64,000 nucleotides of DNA from Bacteroidota bacterium (GCA_026391735.1 JAPLDL010000018.1:1-64000), one strand, 5' to 3'; shown: positions 44,487 through 53,239, numbered from the stretch's first letter. Program-made: numbers and translations. Notes: generated by a model from the letters alone, not told the origin.

Positions 44487-45855
44487 ACAGAGCCGACTTT
44501 AAAATGCTCTCAAAAGGTGAGGGAAGATTATGTGGCATCAGGCATTCGAGGGATGAAGAAAAATCCTTCCCGTTATATGCTTTGTATTCAGCTGAATTCA
44601 TATAAACCTGCAGCAGGGCGGGAAGCGGCCTTATGCCCTGCCGACGTATAATCTCACATAACGCAAGGTTTACCTCCTCGATAGTGCCTATGCAATCGAA
44701 AGGTTTTGATTCGGCCAACCCGGTAAACTGACTCAGAACACCGGCCATGGAATGGTCATCGAGAAGGTTCTTCCCGAAAACCCTGGTCAGTCGTTCTATT
44801 CCCATGAAAGGAGAAAGGATAATGAAGGTAAAGAGGCATTTCGGACAGTTTCCGCACCAAGTGTCGGTTTTGCTTCCCACGTTGCAGGAACGGAATATCC
44901 CGTGATAAGCAGGCATTCTGGAAAATAACCAGGCGATCTGTAACTCACTCAGGGGGCGGAGGAAACTGAAGTATTCTATTTTACGAGTAATATATTTACT
45001 CACATATTCCCGGAAATCGTTTTCAAATTCCAGGGATTTTGAGTATTGGTGATTGATATTCGTACCGGGGATGGTCGCTTCGTTGGCACTGGATTCGTTG
45101 GAAAGGGCAATATATCTTGTTCCCGTAAGAAAAGCTGCAGTAAGGGAGAAAAATGCAAGCAAAGCCGAAAACGGAGTGTGCCCGTTAAGGAAGCCCAGTT
45201 CATTAAGCTCATATAACAGAGGATCTATGCTACGGTTTAGGAGCAGTGACCTGTTATCCGGAATTTTTGAAGCCACTATGACTGCGGATGTGGCGCCACG
45301 CGGATTCATCACCAGGGGCAATGAAAAAACAGAATCCTTTAGCAGATCGAGTGTGACCGCCGAATCCTTGCCCCCTCCCACCGGTATGATCACCCATGTT
45401 CCCATATCCGGCGTAGCCAAAGAAGAAAAAACTTTTCCTTCAGCTTCAATCTGCATAAATGATTGCTCATCCGCTGATATAGAGTTCTGGAAAAAAAATT
45501 CTCCCAGCCCGTTAAAATACAGCTTCTTCCACCAAAGTTTCTGCTCAGAGCTGAGGCTGGCGGTCCTGATAATAACTTTTGGCGGACAGGCCGTTTTCCA
45601 GTAGCTGATCAGCTCGATCATCCCGATGTGAAAGATCAGCGAAGGCAGCAAGGTGTTCAACACATCGTCGGTAAACGCCCAAATATTCCTGGGGATGAAA
45701 AAAGAGGGATAAAAATGATAACGATCACCCAGGTTGAAATGGAATTTTGCACTGAGCCCCTCAGGGTCCAGTGAAAATGAGAATTCCTCGTAAATGAAAA
45801 AGGGGAATTCGGCCGATAATTTTTCAAGTTTATCCCGGTTGATGGACTTTGGCAT
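44479..45855 (-). CDS. murL: MurL-like UDP-MurNAc-L-Ala-L-Glu epimerase
   Basis: A 458-residue protein with the features I know from MurL, which epimerises the terminal L-Glu of UDP-MurNAc-L-Ala-L-Glu using ATP. It has a PP-loop-like IPVGGGKDSAVTLDLL (159-165 VGGGKDS), a motif ALSNESSANE (252-259), INHQYSKSLEFE, FSFLRPLSELQIAWL, a Cys quartet region WCGNCPKC (333-340), GKNLLDD, and KPFDCIGTIEE. The Cys-rich segment may bind metal. It lies upstream of a divergent murD with an 8-base overlap. The family assignment is by pattern memory, without a search. Confidence 0.82.
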   Translation of the reverse strand: MPKSINRDKLEKLSAEFPFFIYEEFSFSLDPEGLSAKFHFNLGDRYHFYPSFFIPRNIWAFTDDVLNTLLPSLIFHIGMIELISYWKTACPPKVIIRTASLSSEQKLWWKKLYFNGLGEFFFQNSISADEQSFMQIEAEGKVFSSLATPDMGTWVIIPVGGGKDSAVTLDLLKDSVFSLPLVMNPRGATSAVIVASKIPDNRSLLLNRSIDPLLYELNELGFLNGHTPFSALLAFFSLTAAFLTGTRYIALSNESSANEATIPGTNINHQYSKSLEFENDFREYVSKYITRKIEYFSFLRPLSELQIAWLFSRMPAYHGIFRSCNVGSKTDTWCGNCPKCLFTFIILSPFMGIERLTRVFGKNLLDDHSMAGVLSQFTGLAESKPFDCIGTIEEVNLALCEIIRRQGIRPLPALLQVYMNSAEYKAYNGKDFSSSLECLMPHNLPSPFESILKSALYA

Positions 45856-45926
45856 TAAATGATATTATCTGTATCTTGAAATTTATATTGTGAGAGTAAC
45901 GTTATTAAGCAAACTAAATTTTTCCG

Positions 45927-45942
45927 TTACTTGCAAAAGTAA
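45927..45942. promoter_or_regulatory. Candidate operator palindrome upstream of yqgE
   Basis: TTACTT-GCAA-AAGTAA, a perfect 6-base inverted repeat with a 4-base spacer, lies in the divergent gap between murL and yqgE and overlaps the TTG of a possible -33 element. It could be a regulator site; no protein is known. Confidence 0.3.
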
Positions 45943-45953
45943 TCAATTTCGTG

Positions 45954-45961
45954 TACGTTTG
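45954..45961 (+). promoter_or_regulatory. Promoter of the yqgE-hpd operon
   Basis: TACGTTTG (-7) is 24 bases upstream of the ATG, with TTG at 45931-45933 twenty bases further up, the spacing expected for a Bacteroidota promoter. Confidence 0.6.
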
Positions 45962-45985
45962 TGAAGAAAACCGGCCCTGAAAAGA

Positions 45986-46546
45986 ATGGATAAAAAGATC
46001 ATAGAACCGAAGCAGGGGATCATACTGATCTCTGAGCCCTCATTGCAGGATTATTATTTCAGGCAGAGCGTGGTTTTGCTTGCCGAGCATAATAAAGAAG
46101 GGACATTCGGGGTTATTATCAACAAACCTTTGGAAATGAAGCTTCCCGAAATTTTCGAGGATCTCAGGGAGTTTGATTTCCAGGTTTACCTTGGGGGCCC
46201 GGTTAAAACCGACAGCGTTTTTTTCATCCACACTCTCGACCATTTAGAGGGCAGTCTTAAAATAATGAAAGGCTTGTATTGGGGTGGTGATATTGAGACC
46301 GTTAAAACTTTTATCCGAAAGGGTCTTGTGAATGAAAATCATATCCGGTTTTTCGTCGGGTATTCAGGATGGCATCCCGATCAGCTGGAAAGGGAGATCA
46401 AGGAGAATTCGTGGGTTTTATCCCACACAACAGCCGACGAAGTGATAAGTAAGCCTCCTGATTCATTATGGAGCGAATACCTGAAGCATATGGGGCAGGA
46501 CTATGCAATCTGGTCAAATTATCCTGCCGATCCTACATTAAACTGA
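45986..46546 (+). CDS. yqgE: YqgE/AlgH family protein
   Basis: A 186-residue member of the UPF0301 (YqgE/AlgH) family, whose biochemical role is not established. Typical segments are GIILISEPSLQDYYFRQSVV, GTFGVIINKPLEM, VYLGGPV and FFVGYSGWHPDQLEREI. It precedes hpdB by 7 bases and appears to share its promoter, which is odd, since YqgE is a housekeeping gene and no link to glycyl radical chemistry is known. Confidence 0.92.
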   Translation: MDKKIIEPKQGIILISEPSLQDYYFRQSVVLLAEHNKEGTFGVIINKPLEMKLPEIFEDLREFDFQVYLGGPVKTDSVFFIHTLDHLEGSLKIMKGLYWGGDIETVKTFIRKGLVNENHIRFFVGYSGWHPDQLEREIKENSWVLSHTTADEVISKPPDSLWSEYLKHMGQDYAIWSNYPADPTLN

Positions 46547-46553
46547 ACCATTG

Positions 46554-49220
46554 ATGGATAATTTCTCTGAATCAATAAATTATTACGGTCACAAACCTGA
46601 AGAACAGGTTGAAGACAGGGAGAAAAAGCTCAGGCCGACCGAAAGGGCAAACAACGCACGCGAGCTGTATTTCAGTGCCAAGTCATCCATTTCCATGGAA
46701 TTTCCCTATTGGTACACCCGGCGCTGGGAGGAACTGGAAGGTGATGTGACGATTATCAGGCGTGCCGAGAGCCTTAAAGCAGGATTCGAACATTTAACCC
46801 CTGTGATTTATCCCGGGGAGCTTCTGACGATGGGCAAAGCCTGTTATCTGCGGGGCTCCTACCCAATGCCCTGGCTCTCAGAAGCTTTTTTCATGGCTGC
46901 CGAGGATAAGCTGTACAAGGAAGCCCTGGAATCGGGCAAACTCACAGCCGATACCTTTACCACGGTTGGCAAGGGAGGCGGCAATGTCACCAAATCGGTA
47001 GGAAATGTCATCTCCATTGCAGGCAAATTCGGTCTGAGGGTAGAGGAGATGCCTGTCATGCTTGAGGTTGCCAAGAAATGGAAAGACCGTTCCGTGGACG
47101 ATATCGGGCATAAATACGAACAACTGGTTCCAGGTTACAAGGAAAAAGAAGCCATCATGCGGTCGGTTATCTGCATGTTCGATTCCGGCTATACCCTTCC
47201 CCAGGGGCGTGAGGTCATCAATTATTATTATCCCCTGCAATACGGTATTGACGGCATCATCAGTATCTGCGAGGAAGGGATGAATGAAGTGGCCGGCTAT
47301 CCCGAAATGGACCGACTGTATTTCTACAAGTCGGTGATCATTATGCTGCAGGGCATCCGTTCCTGGATCAGGAATTATGCTGCAGAAGCGCGTTTTATGG
47401 CATCCATAGAACAGGATGAAAAACAGAAATCAGAATACCTTGAGATGGGGTTGAGACTCGATCATATCTCGTCGAATCCACCACGTGACTTCCATGATGC
47501 ACTGCAGTTGCTCTGGATTTTCCATGTTGGGGTGCTGAATGAGGATGCCATCTCTGGTCTTTCTCCCGGCCGGGTCGGGCAGGTCCTTTATCCCTTCTGG
47601 AAACGAGATATGGACAAAGGCTTTATGGACCGGGAAAAAACTATTGAATTGCTCGAGTGCATGCGTATCAAGTTCACCGAGATCGACTGCTTTGCTTCTA
47701 TGGGAGTGGTCGGGGGTGTTTTATCCGGCAATACCTTTAACAACCTGTGTATCGGAGGGCTAAAGAAAGACGGCACTTCCGCCGCCAATGAGCTGGAAAT
47801 GCTTATCCTTGAGACCGGTATAAGTTGCGAAACTCCCCAGCCCACCTTATCGGTACTGTATGATGAGAAATCACCCGAGGAATTTTTACTGAAAGGAATT
47901 GAATGTACTAAAGCAGGCGCAGGTTATCCGGCCTGGGTCAATAATCAGGTGGCTATGGAATTCCTCTTAAACAACTATGGCCATGAAGGCATGCAACTTG
48001 AGGAGGCCCGTGCGTGGGCAATAGGAGGTTGCCTGGAATCCAGCCCGGGAAGCTGGATGCCGCTAAATCTCGACGGGGAGATCCACTGGATCCCTGGAGG
48101 TTCCGCTCCCGCAACAAGTGTGGGAGTGCATTTCCTTTCTCTTCCTAAAATATTGGAAACCGTGATCTTCGACGGGATGGATATGCGCAGCGGAGAAAGA
48201 ATTTTCCCGAGCCACGGATATAAACTGGAGACGTTCGAGGAATTATGGCAGGGCTTTCAGGATTATTTCAGCCGGGCAGTCCATGTACTTACACTTACAA
48301 ACAACATCCAGCATGATGCCTGGAGAAAAATCAGTCCGTCCCTGGTGAATTCAATGCTGAAACCCGACTGCCTGGAGGTTGGCCGGGACATCGGACAACA
48401 GGGCTCCAGGTTTAATACAACGTTTAATGTGGAATCCTGTGGGAATACTACACTTGTCAACTCCCTGGCCTCCCTGAAGAAAAACGTTTATGAAGAAAAG
48501 AACTTCAGCCTTGAAGCATACCGAAAAGCGATCCTCGAAAACTTCGGATACCATACTGCCCAGGAAACAGGTTCCTACTCTCTGGTCGATCAGAAACCTG
48601 CTGAACATTACAGCGAATACAGGAAGATCCACCGGATGAGCCTCGACGCACCCAAATTCGGCAATGACGACCCGTATGTGGATTCCATTTTCAAACTATG
48701 GGAGGACTGGTTCTGCGAGATGACGCATAATTACAGATCTTTGTATGATCAACCCATGTACGCCTGCCAGATCAGTGTTTCCACTCACGGGCCGATGGGA
48801 GCAGTTACACTGGCCACTCCCGATGGACGGCTATCGGGGACAACCTTCTCCGATGGATCTGTTTCAGCTTATCCAGGCACCGACAAACACGGACCCTACG
48901 CCTTGTTCAGCTCTGCTACCTGCTGGAACCATTCCCAATCCCAGAATTCTCAGCTGAACATGAAAATACACCCTTCGGTGGTGAAAGGCAGGGAAGGCTC
49001 CCGGAAATTCCTGGAACTGATCAGGGCCTATATGAGAAAAGGCGGGTTTCATGTACAATTCAATATAGTTGACTCGAGGATGCTGAAACAAGCCCAGGAA
49101 GATCCTGATAAATTCCGGAGCTTGCTGGTTCGCGTTGCCGGCTTTACCCAATACTGGGTCGAACTAGGCAAACAGATACAGGATGAAGTCATCGCGAGAA
49201 CAGAGTACGAAGAACTATAA
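46554..49220 (+). CDS. hpdB: 4-hydroxyphenylacetate decarboxylase, glycyl radical subunit
   Basis: An 888-residue glycyl radical enzyme. From the ATG at 46554 the glycyl site is Gly863 in VRVAGFTQYW near the C-terminus, and the thiyl Cys493 with Glu495 stands in WAIGGCLESSPGSW. Ser334, His526 and Glu627 also align. All lie exactly 10 residues before the C. difficile HpdB positions as I recall them (Ser344, Cys503, Glu505, His536, Glu637, Gly873). In that enzyme Glu637 and His536 hold the phenol OH and Glu505 the carboxylate side. The reaction is 4-hydroxyphenylacetate to p-cresol and CO2. The small subunit and activase genes follow. Phenylacetate or indoleacetate as substrate is less likely. 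Confidence 0.9.
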   Translation: MDNFSESINYYGHKPEEQVEDREKKLRPTERANNARELYFSAKSSISMEFPYWYTRRWEELEGDVTIIRRAESLKAGFEHLTPVIYPGELLTMGKACYLRGSYPMPWLSEAFFMAAEDKLYKEALESGKLTADTFTTVGKGGGNVTKSVGNVISIAGKFGLRVEEMPVMLEVAKKWKDRSVDDIGHKYEQLVPGYKEKEAIMRSVICMFDSGYTLPQGREVINYYYPLQYGIDGIISICEEGMNEVAGYPEMDRLYFYKSVIIMLQGIRSWIRNYAAEARFMASIEQDEKQKSEYLEMGLRLDHISSNPPRDFHDALQLLWIFHVGVLNEDAISGLSPGRVGQVLYPFWKRDMDKGFMDREKTIELLECMRIKFTEIDCFASMGVVGGVLSGNTFNNLCIGGLKKDGTSAANELEMLILETGISCETPQPTLSVLYDEKSPEEFLLKGIECTKAGAGYPAWVNNQVAMEFLLNNYGHEGMQLEEARAWAIGGCLESSPGSWMPLNLDGEIHWIPGGSAPATSVGVHFLSLPKILETVIFDGMDMRSGERIFPSHGYKLETFEELWQGFQDYFSRAVHVLTLTNNIQHDAWRKISPSLVNSMLKPDCLEVGRDIGQQGSRFNTTFNVESCGNTTLVNSLASLKKNVYEEKNFSLEAYRKAILENFGYHTAQETGSYSLVDQKPAEHYSEYRKIHRMSLDAPKFGNDDPYVDSIFKLWEDWFCEMTHNYRSLYDQPMYACQISVSTHGPMGAVTLATPDGRLSGTTFSDGSVSAYPGTDKHGPYALFSSATCWNHSQSQNSQLNMKIHPSVVKGREGSRKFLELIRAYMRKGGFHVQFNIVDSRMLKQAQEDPDKFRSLLVRVAGFTQYWVELGKQIQDEVIARTEYEEL

Positions 49221-49244
49221 CATCCGATTTAATCAAAATAGACT

Positions 49245-49496
49245 ATGAACACCTGCACTGACTGCAAATTTTACCTGCCCGTTGATGTTTTCAAAGGCAT
49301 ATGCAAGCTATCAAAAAAGGATATCCTGCCTGGCGACCTATTCTGTGAAAAAGCCGAAAGGTCACCCAAATGCAAGTTCTGCAGCAAGTTTACTCCCGAA
49401 AAAGAGTTCCTTGGAAAATGCATGGCCATCACCCTGGCCTATCCTGATATGAATGCTGCCTCCTGCGTTGACTTCGAATGGATAAGCCAGAATTGA
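49245..49496 (+). CDS. hpdC: 4-hydroxyphenylacetate decarboxylase, small Fe-S subunit
   Basis: An 83-residue Cys-rich protein that matches the layout of HpdC, the second subunit found only in this class of glycyl radical decarboxylase. Eight Cys: 4, 7, 20, 34 and 43, 46, 59, 74. In C. difficile HpdC, as I recall, the ligands are His3, Cys6, Cys19, Cys36 and Cys42, Cys45, Cys58, Cys76, with the same 13-residue gaps. The first ligand, His in the known enzyme, is Cys here. Each half should hold a [4Fe-4S] cluster. It starts 24 bases after hpdB and overlaps hpdA by 19. Confidence 0.88.
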   Translation: MNTCTDCKFYLPVDVFKGICKLSKKDILPGDLFCEKAERSPKCKFCSKFTPEKEFLGKCMAITLAYPDMNAASCVDFEWISQN

Positions 49497-50425
49497 CCGG
49501 AGGTTATATTTTTGACATCCAGGGCTTTTCTGTTCATGATGGCCCGGGATGCCGCACCCTGATTTTTCTAAAAGGCTGTCCGCTGAGATGCCTCTGGTGC
49601 TCAAACCCTGAAGGAATAAGACCATACCCGGAACCTCTATACAATGAATCAAAATGCCTTTTCGACTTGTTCTGCCTTGATGCATGTCAATTCAATGCCA
49701 TTACTTTGGAAGGAGAGAATGAACTTCGCAGGCTTGAATTTGAAAGGGAAAAATGCAGCAAATGCAGCACCTATGACTGTGAAAAGGCTTGTCTTACCAG
49801 AGCGCTTGCCAAGGGAGGCAGTTTCATCACCGTAGGCAGCCTTTATTCAAAAATTCGTCATGACAGGCAGTACTGGGGTGACAAAGGTGGTATTACGCTT
49901 ACCGGAGGTGAACCGTTTGCCCAACCTGAATTTACACTGGCCCTGCTTAAAACCTGCTTTGAAGCTCTAATACATACTGCCGTTGAAACATGCGGCGATG
50001 TTCCATGGATAAGCATAGAAAGATCTCTCCCCTGGCTGGAATGGATTTTTTTCGACCTGAAACATATGGATGAAACGGCCCATAAAAAGCTTACAGCTTC
50101 TTCCAACAGGCTAATTCTTGAAAATGCAAGGCGAATCGCAGATAGTTTTAACGGACGTCTCATTTTCAGATTACCTCTTGTACCTGGTTTGAATGATTCG
50201 GAGGAGAATATCCGGTCTACAGCTGATTTCATACTTTCAACCGGAAGGGATGAACTGAATATCCTTCCTGTTCATCACCTCGGACGGGAAAAATATCTTC
50301 TTTCGGGCTTCACCTATAAACTGCCGGGCTTCGAAATGACATCCAGGGATAAGCTACTTGAGGCACGAAATCGTTTTTCGGAACTTGGTCTCAGATGTTA
50401 CTTAGGTAGCGAGACTCCTTTCTGA
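49478..50425 (+). CDS. hpdA: 4-hydroxyphenylacetate decarboxylase activating enzyme (radical SAM)
   Basis: A 315-residue radical SAM activase, close to the length I know for HpdA. The SAM cluster motif CPLRCLWC (Cys34, Cys38, Cys41) is followed by an inserted ferredoxin-like region (about 60-105) with Cys60, Cys66, Cys70, Cys93, Cys96, Cys101, Cys105, as in other glycyl radical activases. Then come GGITLTGGEPFAQPEFTLAL and the C-terminal half of the partial TIM barrel. It puts the radical on Gly863 of HpdB. The start overlaps the 3' end of hpdC (ATG at 49478), so the three genes form one tight operon. Confidence 0.9.
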   Translation: MDKPELTGGYIFDIQGFSVHDGPGCRTLIFLKGCPLRCLWCSNPEGIRPYPEPLYNESKCLFDLFCLDACQFNAITLEGENELRRLEFEREKCSKCSTYDCEKACLTRALAKGGSFITVGSLYSKIRHDRQYWGDKGGITLTGGEPFAQPEFTLALLKTCFEALIHTAVETCGDVPWISIERSLPWLEWIFFDLKHMDETAHKKLTASSNRLILENARRIADSFNGRLIFRLPLVPGLNDSEENIRSTADFILSTGRDELNILPVHHLGREKYLLSGFTYKLPGFEMTSRDKLLEARNRFSELGLRCYLGSETPF

Positions 50426-50544
50426 TCTGTTGATAATTTCTAATAATTGTTACTTCCAAAGTATTATTATCATTGGCGGATTGGAAATATTTTATGAATT
50501 TTGCTGTTGCTCAGTGATTAACAATTTTTGACCAGACGAAAAAA

Positions 50545-51882
50545 ATGAAAGAGACTCCAATAAATACCGAAGTTGTAAGCCGATTAATACAGGAAAGCAA
50601 GATCCTCAATGTCGGCACTGCCACAATACGTGAGATAAAACGGCTAATCAACAATATCGAAAAGGAAACCGGTGAAAAGTTTATCCGTATGGAAATGGGG
50701 GTTCCCGGCCTTCCACCGTCGAAAATTGGAGTACAGGCCGAGATTGAAGCCCTGCAAAGGGGCGTTGCTGCCATATATCCCGATATTGAAGGGACTCCTC
50801 TTCTGAAACAAGAGGCTTCCCGTTTTGCAAAACTCTTTCTGGATGTTGACGTGAATGAAGCGAACTGTGTCCCTACCGTAGGGTCTATGCAAGGCGGTTT
50901 TGCGGCCTTCCTTACAATATCAAAACTTTCAAAGGAACGCGATACCACGCTGTTTATCGATCCCGGGTTTCCAGTACATCATCAGCAACAGATCGTGCTG
51001 GGAATGAAATACCTGAGTTTTGACGTGTATGAATACAGGGGTGAGAAACTCAGGGAAAAACTGGAATCCTACTTTTCAACCGGGGTCATTCATTCGGTCC
51101 TCTATTCCAACCCGAACAACCCTTCCTGGATTTGCTTTACCGAAAAGGAACTGAAAATAATTGGTGAACTTGCCACTAAATACAATATTATCATTATCGA
51201 AGACCTTGCATACTTCGGTATGGATTTCAGGAAGGATTACGGGCATCCCGGGCACCCCCCCTACCAGCCAACTGTTGCAAAGTATACCGAAAATTATATA
51301 TTGCTAATCTCCAGCTCAAAAATTTTCAGTTATGCCGGACAAAGGATCGGGCTCATGCTGGTTTCAAACCATCTCTTCAACCAGGTGTCAGAAAATCTTC
51401 TGTGGTCCTACTCCTCTAATATTTTCGGACGGGCTCTGATTTACGGAACACTTTATGCCCTGAGTGCCGGTACTGCCCATTCAACCCAATATGCCATGGC
51501 AGCTATGCTGAAAGCTGCAAATGACGGCACCTTTAATTTCAGGGAGGAAGTTAAAGAATACGGCGAGAAAGCTAAGATCATGAAGAAATTTTTTATCAGC
51601 AACGGGTTTAATATAGTATATGATAAAGATGAAGATGAACTGATTGCCGATGGATTTTATTTCACTTTTTCTTACCCTGGATTTACCAGTGAAAAATTGC
51701 TGGAAGAACTTCTTTATTATGGTATCAGCGCAATTTCGCTCAGCATTTGCGGAAGTGAACGATTTGAAGGTTTGCGTGCCTGTGTTTCCCTGGTCCAACG
51801 GTCACAGTTCCCTGCACTGGAAGACCGCCTGAGGAAATTTCATGAAAACCATCCCGTAAATCAACCTCCCGTGCCACACTAA
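50545..51882 (+). CDS. PLP-dependent class I/II aminotransferase
   Basis: A 445-residue fold-type I aminotransferase. The cofactor Lys is in LISSSKIFSYAGQRIG. Other landmarks are YPDIEGTPLLKQEASRF, VLYSNPNNPSWICFTEKEL and IIIIEDLAYFGMD. The Arg that binds the substrate carboxylate is probably in the FEGLRACVSL segment. The N-terminal 30 residues are longer than in AspC. Substrate specificity cannot be read from the sequence. It stands 120 bases after hpdA on the same strand and could feed the decarboxylase by making 4-hydroxyphenylpyruvate from tyrosine, but no shared promoter or overlap supports this. Confidence 0.87.
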   Translation: MKETPINTEVVSRLIQESKILNVGTATIREIKRLINNIEKETGEKFIRMEMGVPGLPPSKIGVQAEIEALQRGVAAIYPDIEGTPLLKQEASRFAKLFLDVDVNEANCVPTVGSMQGGFAAFLTISKLSKERDTTLFIDPGFPVHHQQQIVLGMKYLSFDVYEYRGEKLREKLESYFSTGVIHSVLYSNPNNPSWICFTEKELKIIGELATKYNIIIIEDLAYFGMDFRKDYGHPGHPPYQPTVAKYTENYILLISSSKIFSYAGQRIGLMLVSNHLFNQVSENLLWSYSSNIFGRALIYGTLYALSAGTAHSTQYAMAAMLKAANDGTFNFREEVKEYGEKAKIMKKFFISNGFNIVYDKDEDELIADGFYFTFSYPGFTSEKLLEELLYYGISAISLSICGSERFEGLRACVSLVQRSQFPALEDRLRKFHENHPVNQPPVPH

Positions 51883-52010
51883 CTACCTGGAAGGCAAACT
51901 TATCAACAAAATCCTTAGAGTTATTAACAATGGCTCGTTGATATTTTTCTGATTTCTCCCTCCGGCCAAGGTCTGTCCCTACTTTTCTTTGTGCGTCGAA
52001 AACCGCGTCA

Positions 52011-52796
52011 ATGGCTTTCTTTCATAGGTATTGGTTATGCTTATTTCTTGTTTTATGCCTTTCCCCAAAACTGGAGGCCCAGGAAAGCTATTATGACCAG
52101 CGAAGCGGAGTTGAAATTCTTTTCCCTTCTAGTCTGAGCATTTTCCCCCGCCAATGGTCAGTCAAAAAGGTCAATCCGGATATCCGTCCGGTTCAGGTAG
52201 AAGAAATCTCAAGGCTGGAAGATCTTCTCACCTTTGCTTTCTCAAAATATCCTTTAGACATGCTCAGGGCGAATCTCGACAAAGTGTATGTGCTTAAATC
52301 AATGAAGTTTTACGGACTTCCATACGGCGGCACCAACTACCATCATTCTGTCTATCTCAGTGATGACACCGACAATCCCTGGTTCACCGATGATTATATC
52401 GAAGAAGTCTTCCATCATGAATTTTCCAGCATCCTCATCCATAGCTTTCCGCTGTTTTTTGATAAAACCAAATGGATGTCTATGAATCCTCCAGATTTCA
52501 GGTATGGCAAAGGTGGAGCCGATGCAATTTCAAAAGGTCTGGCCAGCATGGCACTGGACCCTGGCATGATCGAACAAGGCTTCCTCTCGGAATATTCCAC
52601 CGCCTCACTGGAAGAAGACATCAACGTATTTGCGCAGAATCTCTTTACAGGTGGAAGAGAATTCTGGAGGCTTGTCGACCTCAACGACACCATACGCGAA
52701 AAGACAAGGATACTGATCAGTTTTTATCATAAAATCAATCCTGCCTTCACCGAGACTTATTTCCGAAGCTTCTATTACAACACAGCACAGAGGTAG
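52011..52796 (+). CDS. Secreted protein, putative metallopeptidase-like, function unknown
   Basis: A 261-residue protein with signal peptide (cleavage probably after PKLEA). A stretch IEEVFHHEFSSILIHSFPLFF recalls zinc-peptidase helices but reads HHEFSS, so the second His of a HExxH is missing. A later acidic helix LEEDINVFAQNLFTG resembles the third-ligand helix of putative zinc peptidases in Bacteroidota. It may be a degenerate peptidase or a different fold. Neighbours do not help. Confidence 0.5.
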   Translation: MAFFHRYWLCLFLVLCLSPKLEAQESYYDQRSGVEILFPSSLSIFPRQWSVKKVNPDIRPVQVEEISRLEDLLTFAFSKYPLDMLRANLDKVYVLKSMKFYGLPYGGTNYHHSVYLSDDTDNPWFTDDYIEEVFHHEFSSILIHSFPLFFDKTKWMSMNPPDFRYGKGGADAISKGLASMALDPGMIEQGFLSEYSTASLEEDINVFAQNLFTGGREFWRLVDLNDTIREKTRILISFYHKINPAFTETYFRSFYYNTAQR

Positions 52797-52856
52797 ATGG
52801 ATGCTGCGAGTTACGAGTGAAGGGTGGGTTGTGATATACCATGCATCCCGGCAATT

Positions 52857-52891
52857 CGTAACTCGTAATTCTTAAATCGCAAATCGTAACT
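52857..52891. repeat. Heptamer array CGTAACT upstream of the oxidoreductase operon
   Basis: Five 7-base words in register: CGTAACT, CGTAATT, CTTAAAT, CGCAAAT, CGTAACT. The reverse-oriented word GAGTTACGAGT occurs 50 bases upstream (52808-52818), so an imperfect hairpin is possible. The array lies between the secreted-protein gene and the ferredoxin gene. Confidence 0.75.
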
Positions 52892-52948
52892 CTCCTTATA
52901 CTTGTTCTAAATTTAACAGCAGCTGAGTTCCGTTAGGATAAAATTCCC

Positions 52949-52956
52949 TAATTTTG
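52949..52956 (+). promoter_or_regulatory. -7 promoter box for the 2-oxoacid oxidoreductase operon
   Basis: TAATTTTG lies 37 bases upstream of the ferredoxin ATG. Confidence 0.5.
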
Positions 52957-52993
52957 CCCTGGTATTTATACCTGACCATTAATTATTCTCTGT

Positions 52994-53218
52994 ATGGCTA
53001 AGATAAAAGGTGATATCCTGGTTAACGTGGAACGCTGCAAAGGATGCGAAGTATGCATTGCCGCATGTCCTTCCTCAACTATTGCAATGTCCAAAGAAGT
53101 AAACGGCAAAGGCTACCACTTTGCCATGAAGGTCAACAACGACTGCACAGGCTGCATGAACTGCGCGATAGTATGCCCCGACGGGGTGATCACGGTTTTC
53201 CGTGGCAAAGTTGAATAA
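52994..53218 (+). CDS. 4Fe-4S ferredoxin subunit of a 2-oxoacid oxidoreductase
   Basis: A 74-residue protein with two CxxCxxCxxxC motifs (CKGCEVCIAACP and CTGCMNCAIVCP), each for a [4Fe-4S] cluster. Genes for the alpha, beta and gamma subunits follow directly, so it is the delta-like electron-transfer subunit of a 2-oxoacid:ferredoxin oxidoreductase. It starts the operon after a clear -7 box. Confidence 0.92.
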   Translation: MAKIKGDILVNVERCKGCEVCIAACPSSTIAMSKEVNGKGYHFAMKVNNDCTGCMNCAIVCPDGVITVFRGKVE

Positions 53219-53239
53219 CAATCTTAAACTACATATCTC

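Noticed and set aside
46554-49220. Pyruvate formate-lyase, choline trimethylamine-lyase or hydroxyproline dehydratase
   Set aside because: The small Cys-rich subunit gene and the Ser334, Glu495, His526 and Glu627 set fit 4-hydroxyphenylacetate decarboxylase instead.
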